Source of the DNA: an uncultured Ruminococcus sp.
GTDB taxonomy: Bacteria; Bacillota; Clostridia; Oscillospirales; Ruminococcaceae
Reading direction: 5' to 3'
Assembly (NCBI GenBank): GCA_900541495.1
Contig: UQKC01000069.1
Location: 1-10,847 of the forward strand
DNA length: 10,847 nucleotides
Shown: positions 7,254 through 10,847 of the stretch, piece after piece
Layout of the letters: each line of letters starts with the position of its first letter
Position numbering within the stretch: position 1 is the stretch's first letter
Position numbers and translations under genes: made by a program
Notes under the pieces: model-generated
Databases searched by the model: none
Seen by the model: the letters and a program-made list of their open reading frames with translations, nothing else
Told to the model about the DNA's origin: nothing

Positions 7254-7282
7254 TTGCAATTCAGGAAATAATATGTTATAAT
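7254..7282 (+). promoter_or_regulatory. Promoter of the unrecognised 324-aa gene
   Basis: -35 TTGCAA (7254-7259) and -10 TATAAT (7277-7282) are separated by 17 bases, with an extended -10 TG at 7274-7275. The leader (about 7289-7355) can form a small hairpin, ACGGCGG (7310-7316) with CTGCCGT (7331-7337, one G-U pair), ending eight bases before the GGAGAA ribosome-binding site at 7345-7350. No terminator for thiI was seen between 7195 and 7253. Confidence 0.82.
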
Positions 7283-7355
7283 TTAAACTGTATTGTTGAA
7301 AATAAAATTACGGCGGCGCGGATATTGCTTCTGCCGTCGGGATCGGAGAATTATA

Positions 7356-8330
7356 ATGGCATTTCCCGTTTTTACACCGTCTTATTTCAAAGAGCTTGTT
7401 GATGTTACAGGTCCTGAAGAAAAATACAAAGACTTTTCCGACATCATCGTTTCACCGGCAGCAGTCGAGTATGTGCTTTATCTCAGCAACCCCGATGTTG
7501 TCCGCAGAATGATGAAGGAATCAACGCTTTCCTTTAAAATGGTACAGCTCACGGGTGAAAAAGAGCTTCCTTTCATCGAAAGCTCCAAGGCTGCTATCGA
7601 AGCAAACCCGACAGCAAAGTATTACTGGCAGCTCCGCTCACTCTTTATGGGCATTCTCCAGAACAAGGAACTTCCCCTCGAAAGCCGTCTGCTCCTGCTC
7701 AACTACGGCGTCAAAACCGTTCAGGGCATGATCGATCAGGATCAGGCTAACCTTATCCCACGCTTCATTGAACGCTTCGTAATGGACAGGGATTATGAAA
7801 AGACACTCAAATTCTTTGACGGACTTTCTTTCTCACCGACATTCTCGCTCGTTGACGGAATCTCGCTCCTCAAAGCAGTTAAAAAAACAACTCCCGCATT
7901 CAAGGAAGTTATGGCTGAAGTTTATAAGAACCTCGGCGTTTCGGGTCCTGAAACACTCAACCTTGTTGATATGAACAAGTATGTGAAGCTCCGCGAAAAG
8001 TACAGAGATGATTTCCTCGCAAATCACTCCGACTGGATGGAGAATCTCCTTGTCAACTACGTTTGGACATACTGCATCCCTTACGCTTGCTCGGATAAGC
8101 TCAGCATCTGGGACAACTATGTGTTCTTCTGCGCACTTTACAACGCTTACAAGGTGCTTCTCACCTGCTATATGGACGGCAAGGGCGAAGATGACTTCGT
8201 AAAGGCTGTTTCATCGTTCGATGATGCGCTCCGTCAGAGCGGCGACGACCTCATCTGGAAAATGGTCCTCGCTATCAAGAACGCAGGCGAAGCAAACAAC
8301 GGCGATATGGCTATCCTCGTTCTCAGCTGA
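7356..8330 (+). CDS. Unrecognised soluble, mostly helical protein (324 aa)
   Basis: The start at 7356 (MAFPVFTPSYFKE...) is preceded by GGAGAA (7345-7350) and a strong promoter; an in-frame ATG at 7293 has no such site and adds an Arg/Cys-rich stretch unlike the rest. I do not recognise the family. The protein has no signal peptide, no clear membrane segment, no nucleotide-binding loop and no Cys-pair metal site. It is predominantly alpha-helical by composition, with many aromatic and Lys/Glu residues. Notable stretches are SPAAVEYVLYLSNPDVVRRM (about 37-56), a Leu-rich helix around 107-120 (LPLESRLLLLNYGVKTVQ) and a Trp/Tyr-rich segment near 226-255 (SDWMENLLVNYVWTYC...). Helical-repeat scaffolds look similar, but no repeat is clear. 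It lies between two tRNA-related genes, thiI and a methionyl-tRNA-synthetase-like gene, all on one strand, which may be coincidence since it has its own promoter. Confidence 0.85.
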   Translation: MAFPVFTPSYFKELVDVTGPEEKYKDFSDIIVSPAAVEYVLYLSNPDVVRRMMKESTLSFKMVQLTGEKELPFIESSKAAIEANPTAKYYWQLRSLFMGILQNKELPLESRLLLLNYGVKTVQGMIDQDQANLIPRFIERFVMDRDYEKTLKFFDGLSFSPTFSLVDGISLLKAVKKTTPAFKEVMAEVYKNLGVSGPETLNLVDMNKYVKLREKYRDDFLANHSDWMENLLVNYVWTYCIPYACSDKLSIWDNYVFFCALYNAYKVLLTCYMDGKGEDDFVKAVSSFDDALRQSGDDLIWKMVLAIKNAGEANNGDMAILVLS

Positions 8331-8365
8331 GTTTTTGAAAATAAATACTACTATAGTCAATGACG

Positions 8366-8402
8366 ACAAAGCGCAGTGCATACTATGTGCGCGGCGCTTT
8401 GT
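8366..8402 (+). promoter_or_regulatory. Hairpin between the 324-aa gene and the tRNA ligase gene
   Basis: ACAAAGCGC (8366-8374) pairs with GCGCTTTGT (8394-8402). After one mismatch, GTGCAT (8376-8381) pairs with GTGCGC (8387-8392) allowing two G-U pairs, with a five-base loop. It ends nine bases before the GGAGG of the next gene (8412-8416). The following bases (TCAATTT) are a poor U-tract, so it may be a weak terminator of the upstream gene or a leader element of the ligase gene. The gap of 93 bases is far too short for a T-box leader. A weak -10-like TATAGT lies at 8352-8357 with no good -35, so the ligase may depend on read-through. Confidence 0.5.
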
Positions 8403-8423
8403 TCAATTTATGGAGGTTTTGTT

Positions 8424-10451
8424 ATGGGAAACAACGCTAATCCCGAATATAACAAGAAGAAAATTTCAAGAGATAACCGCCCCGAATTCCCCAAAAGAGC
8501 AGTTATCACGGGCGGTATGCCTTACGGCAACAAGCAGCTCCACTTCGGTCACGTCGGCGGAGTTTTCGTTTTCGCCGATGTTTACGCAAGATTTCTTCGC
8601 GACAGAATAGGCAAGGACAACGTTATCTTCGTCAGCGGCACAGACTGCTACGGCTCGCCTATCGCAGAAAGCTACCGCAAGCTCGTCGAAGAAAAAGGCT
8701 ACAAGGGAACTATCCGTGACTTCGTTCAGGCTAATCACGAAGATCAGAAAGCGACCCTCGAAGCTTATGAGATAAGCACGAACCTTTTCGGCGCATCGGG
8801 TCTTGGCAGAACAGCCGAGATACACAATATGGTTTCCGATAAGCTTATCCGCAGACTTTATGAGAACGGCTGCCTTAAAAAAATCACAACTCCGCAGTTC
8901 TACGATGAAAAGGTCGGCACGTTCCTCAACGGCAGACAGGTTATCGGAAAATGCCCCGTTCAGGGCTGCCAGTCCGAAAAGGGCTACGCTGACGAGTGCG
9001 ACCTCGGTCACCAGTATATGCCCGTAAACCTCATCGACCCACGCTCCACGCTTACAGGACTTCGCCCAGTATTCCGTGACGTTACAAACTGGTATTTCAA
9101 ACTCACCGAGTATTATTCTCTTCTCAAGGATTATATGAAAATGCTCGATGCAAAGGATAACGTCCGTCAGGTCGTAAAGAAAACTATCGGCGAGTTCCTC
9201 GAACCGCCCGTTATCTACGTTATGAACGACTATATGGACACCTACCTTTCCGTCAAGGATCAGATGGCTGAACACGAGCTTATCGAAGAGCCGAAAAAGA
9301 CTTCGTTCACTATCAAGTTCAACGAACTCACCGACCGCGATAAGGCCTGCGAAATACTTACCGAAAAGGGCGTCCGTTTCAGAACGGGCAAGACCCTCGT
9401 TCCGTTCAGACTTACGGGCAATATCGAGTGGGGCGTTCCGGCTCCCGTGCTCGAGGACGAAGACCCACATACAATTTGGGTTTGGCCTGAATCGCTTTGG
9501 GCACCTATCTCGTTCACAGTTGCATACCTCGAATCTATCGGCGCAGATAAAGATAAGTGGAAAGATTACTGGTGCTCCAAGGACGCAGGCATCTACCAGT
9601 TCATCGGTCAGGACAATATCTACTTCTACGGCGTTGCACAGACAGCAATGTTCTGCGCACTCCAGAGCGGCAAGATCACAGCCGAAACTCCCGACGGCGA
9701 GCTTCAGAACTCAACACTCGTTGCAAACCACCATATCCTCTTCCTCGATAAGAAAGCTTCGAGCAGCGGCTCGGTAAAGCCTCCTATGGCAAAGGAACTC
9801 CTCAACTATTATACAGCCGAGCAGCTCCGTATGCACTTCCTTTCGCTCGGACTCGGTATGCGTTCGGTAAGCTTCCAGCCGAAGCCGCTCAACCCTAACG
9901 CTAAGCCTGAGGACAGCGACCCCGTAACAAAGGAAGGCTTCCTCCTCTCGAACGTTTTCAACAGAATAATCAGAACCTGCTTCTACGAAACACAGAAGTA
10001 TCTCGACGGCAATATGCCTATCGGAAATGTTTCGGACGAAATTCTCGCAGAGAGCGAAAAAGCTATCCTCGAATACGAGCGCTTTATGTATAAGTTTGAG
10101 TTCCACCAGGTAACCTATGTCCTCGACTCCTATATCAGAAAAGCAAGCAAGTATATGGCAAAGAACAAGAACGAAACCGATAAGAGCGACGATAACGAAA
10201 AGCGTAAGCAGTGGCTCATCGACGTTTTCCATACCATAAAAACAGCAATGATACTCCTCCACCCTATCGCTCCGAGCGGTACAGAGGGCGTTAGAGATTA
10301 CCTCCAAATCGACGAAACAGTATGGAATTGGGATAATATCTTCGATACCTTTGAAACACTTCTCCCGAACGAAACCGAGCATAAGCTCAAATTCCTTGAA
10401 CCGAGAACCGACTTCTTTACACGTCACGAAAGCCAGTTTAATAATGCGTAA
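8424..10451 (+). CDS. Divergent methionyl-tRNA-synthetase-like class I tRNA ligase (675 aa; metG-like)
   Basis: The start at 8424 follows GGAGG (8412-8416). It is a class I aminoacyl-tRNA synthetase of the MetRS type: MPYGNKQLHFGH (32-43) contains the HIGH motif as H40-F-G-H43, followed by ADVYARFLR with Asp52. A zinc knuckle follows (C177, C182, C192, H196), then IEWGVPAP (334-341) and FIGQDNIYF (393-401), and a helical C-terminal domain (about 505-640). It ends without a tRNA-binding OB-fold. Several features are unusual. The KMSKS loop reads KASSS (444-448), keeping the first Lys but not the second. About 60 extra residues (about 261-325) sit in the connecting region. The usual V-W-[FL]-D-A-P reads V-W-P-E-S-L. 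The FH after GKD, whose His contacts methionine sulfur in Escherichia coli (from memory), reads F-Y (Tyr402). Family membership is firm; whether it charges tRNA with methionine is open. A main MetRS elsewhere in the genome would make this a paralogue. Confidence 0.9.
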   Translation: MGNNANPEYNKKKISRDNRPEFPKRAVITGGMPYGNKQLHFGHVGGVFVFADVYARFLRDRIGKDNVIFVSGTDCYGSPIAESYRKLVEEKGYKGTIRDFVQANHEDQKATLEAYEISTNLFGASGLGRTAEIHNMVSDKLIRRLYENGCLKKITTPQFYDEKVGTFLNGRQVIGKCPVQGCQSEKGYADECDLGHQYMPVNLIDPRSTLTGLRPVFRDVTNWYFKLTEYYSLLKDYMKMLDAKDNVRQVVKKTIGEFLEPPVIYVMNDYMDTYLSVKDQMAEHELIEEPKKTSFTIKFNELTDRDKACEILTEKGVRFRTGKTLVPFRLTGNIEWGVPAPVLEDEDPHTIWVWPESLWAPISFTVAYLESIGADKDKWKDYWCSKDAGIYQFIGQDNIYFYGVAQTAMFCALQSGKITAETPDGELQNSTLVANHHILFLDKKASSSGSVKPPMAKELLNYYTAEQLRMHFLSLGLGMRSVSFQPKPLNPNAKPEDSDPVTKEGFLLSNVFNRIIRTCFYETQKYLDGNMPIGNVSDEILAESEKAILEYERFMYKFEFHQVTYVLDSYIRKASKYMAKNKNETDKSDDNEKRKQWLIDVFHTIKTAMILLHPIAPSGTEGVRDYLQIDETVWNWDNIFDTFETLLPNETEHKLKFLEPRTDFFTRHESQFNNA

Positions 10452-10501
10452 TTGTTTAAATTCGGAATTATTTATGCTGCGAAATTTGTTCAAAACTCGT
10501 A

Positions 10502-10524
10502 GGGGCGGATTCTATATCCGCCCT
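10502..10524 (+). terminator. Palindromic repeat, possible terminator of the tRNA ligase gene
   Basis: GGGCGGAT (10503-10510) pairs perfectly with ATCCGCCC (10516-10523) around a five-base loop, extended by a G-U pair at 10502/10524. The context GTAGGGGCGGAT resembles a dispersed palindromic repeat I associate with Clostridia genomes (memory, unverified). It is 50 bases after the ligase stop. Only a broken T-run follows (TGCTGTATTT), so termination may be weak. Confidence 0.6.
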
Positions 10525-10564
10525 GCTGTATTTATGAATTTTCACATTCATATTCCGACACAGT

Positions 10565-10595
10565 TCATACTGCGTTTAACCTCTCATACTGCGTT
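10565..10595 (+). repeat. 12-bp direct repeat, 19-bp period
   Basis: TCATACTGCGTT occurs at 10565-10576 and again at 10584-10595, spaced by TAACCTC. The second copy runs into the hairpin beginning at 10594. It could be a duplicated target, a binding site pair or a replication-slippage product. Confidence 0.6.
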
Positions 10596-10638
10596 GAAGC
10601 GTAACTCCACTCACTTCGTTCGTGTATTTACGCTTCAA
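10594..10638. repeat. Inverted repeat with 11-bp stem
   Basis: TTGAAGCGTAA (10594-10604) pairs perfectly with TTACGCTTCAA (10628-10638). The 23-base interior holds a short CAC/GTG pairing around TTCGTTC. No T-run follows on either strand (GGATAG on plus), so it is not a canonical terminator; it looks like part of a dispersed intergenic repeat. Confidence 0.65.
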
Positions 10639-10665
10639 GGATAGTTTGTTTTAGGAAAATATAAT

Positions 10666-10747
10666 AGGCGCAATTCACATTTTTAGGTTTACGAAACTTG
10701 ATTTCTCATATTTCGTTCTCCTTTATTTTTGTGAATTGCGCCTTTTT
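10666..10747 (+). other. Folded element closed by a perfect 13-bp stem, with T-run
   Basis: AGGCGCAATTCAC (10666-10678) pairs perfectly with GTGAATTGCGCCT (10731-10743), plus one more A-T pair inside. An inner hairpin, ACGAAA (10691-10696) with TTTCGT (10711-10716), sits in the interior. TTTTT ends the element on the plus strand at 10743-10747. A -10-like TATAAT (10660-10665) lies just before the stem but without a good -35. On the minus strand the interior carries AAAGGAG and a six-codon ORF (10689-10709). It may be a small structured RNA, a long-loop terminator or a short non-autonomous mobile element; the sequence alone cannot decide. Confidence 0.45.
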
Positions 10748-10847
10748 AACTGTTAAATATTATATTTCACTATTGCTACAATGCCTTAGCTGTTTGCTTA
10801 TGTGTGATAAAGAAGTAATAGAAGTGTAAAAAATTTTGCCTTTCCTA

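Larger units (their letters stand above)
10452..10847. other. Gene-free, repeat-rich A/T-rich tail
   Basis: I see no credible coding region here on either strand; open frames are short, lack ribosome-binding sites and run through inverted repeats. It holds a palindromic repeat (10502-10524), a 12-base direct repeat (10565-10595), a hairpin (10594-10638) and a larger folded element (10666-10747). From 10748 to the right edge I see nothing assignable. Confidence 0.6.

Noticed and set aside
8331..8423. T-box riboswitch upstream of the tRNA ligase gene
   Set aside because: The gap is only 93 bases and contains no T-box-like antiterminator sequence; a T-box leader needs roughly 150 or more bases.
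8466..9470. 334-residue minus-strand open frame opposite the tRNA ligase gene
   Set aside because: Antisense to the HFGH and zinc-knuckle region of a clear class I synthetase; no promoter or ribosome-binding site.
9711..10493. 260-residue minus-strand open frame opposite the tRNA ligase 3' half
   Set aside because: Shadow of the ligase reading frame; no start signals and no recognisable domain.
10351..10644. 97-residue plus-strand ORF overlapping the 3' end of the tRNA ligase gene
   Set aside because: It has no ribosome-binding site, begins inside the ligase gene in another frame, and reads through a palindromic repeat (RRGGFYIRPAV) and a hairpin, as spurious repeat-derived ORFs do.
10452..10747. 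CRISPR-like array in the repeat-rich tail
   Set aside because: The repeats are of different sequence and type; the only direct repeat occurs twice with 7 bases between copies, too short for spacers, and no cas genes are present.
10745..10790. Minus-strand promoter with -10 TATAAT at 10759-10764
   Set aside because: No acceptable -35 at 16-18 bases spacing, and only a six-codon ORF follows on that strand.

Overview
The window looks like chromosomal DNA from a low-to-moderate GC gut-type Clostridia, most likely Ruminococcus/Oscillospiraceae. This is inferred from A/T-rich intergenic regions with clean sigma-A type promoters, strong GGAGG ribosome-binding sites, a GTAGGGGCGGAT...ATCCGCCC palindromic repeat of the kind often scattered in these genomes, and the protein types. 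No similarity search could be run.

Layout. Positions 1-52 look like the right end of an insertion sequence, probably IS5-type: a transposase C-terminal tail plus a terminal-repeat-like end. A terminator (92-126) and a consensus promoter (129-158) follow, then a small antitoxin-like ORF (195-419) with no visible toxin. A perfect 13-bp bidirectional terminator (421-463) separates it from a convergent minus-strand gene for a DUF4190-like membrane protein (462-1154). That gene has its own promoter and a leader with two mutually exclusive hairpins (1179-1228).

The centre is a minus-strand two-gene operon (5801 down to 1280). A small ECF-S-component-like membrane protein is encoded upstream of, and overlapping by 14 bp, a 1316-residue hybrid histidine kinase. 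The kinase has a signal peptide, a two-component-regulator beta-propeller, a Y_Y_Y domain, one membrane segment, HisKA, HATPase, receiver and HPt domains. No DNA-binding response regulator is encoded beside it, so the output partner must be elsewhere.

Divergent from this operon, plus-strand genes begin at 6010: thiI (tRNA 4-thiouridine synthase, short form without rhodanese domain), an unrecognised 324-residue soluble protein (7356-8330) with its own strong promoter, and a methionyl-tRNA-synthetase-like class I tRNA ligase (8424-10451). The last keeps HIGH (as HFGH), the zinc knuckle and the amine-binding Asp. It carries KASSS in place of KMSKS, an insert of about 60 residues in the connecting region, and changes at positions expected to line the methionine pocket. 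This is the strongest candidate here for something functionally unusual.

The last 396 bases (10452-10847) hold no convincing gene. They are dense in repeats: a palindromic repeat/terminator, a 12-bp direct repeat, an 11-bp-stem hairpin, and a 78-bp structure closed by a perfect 13-bp stem and followed by a T-run.
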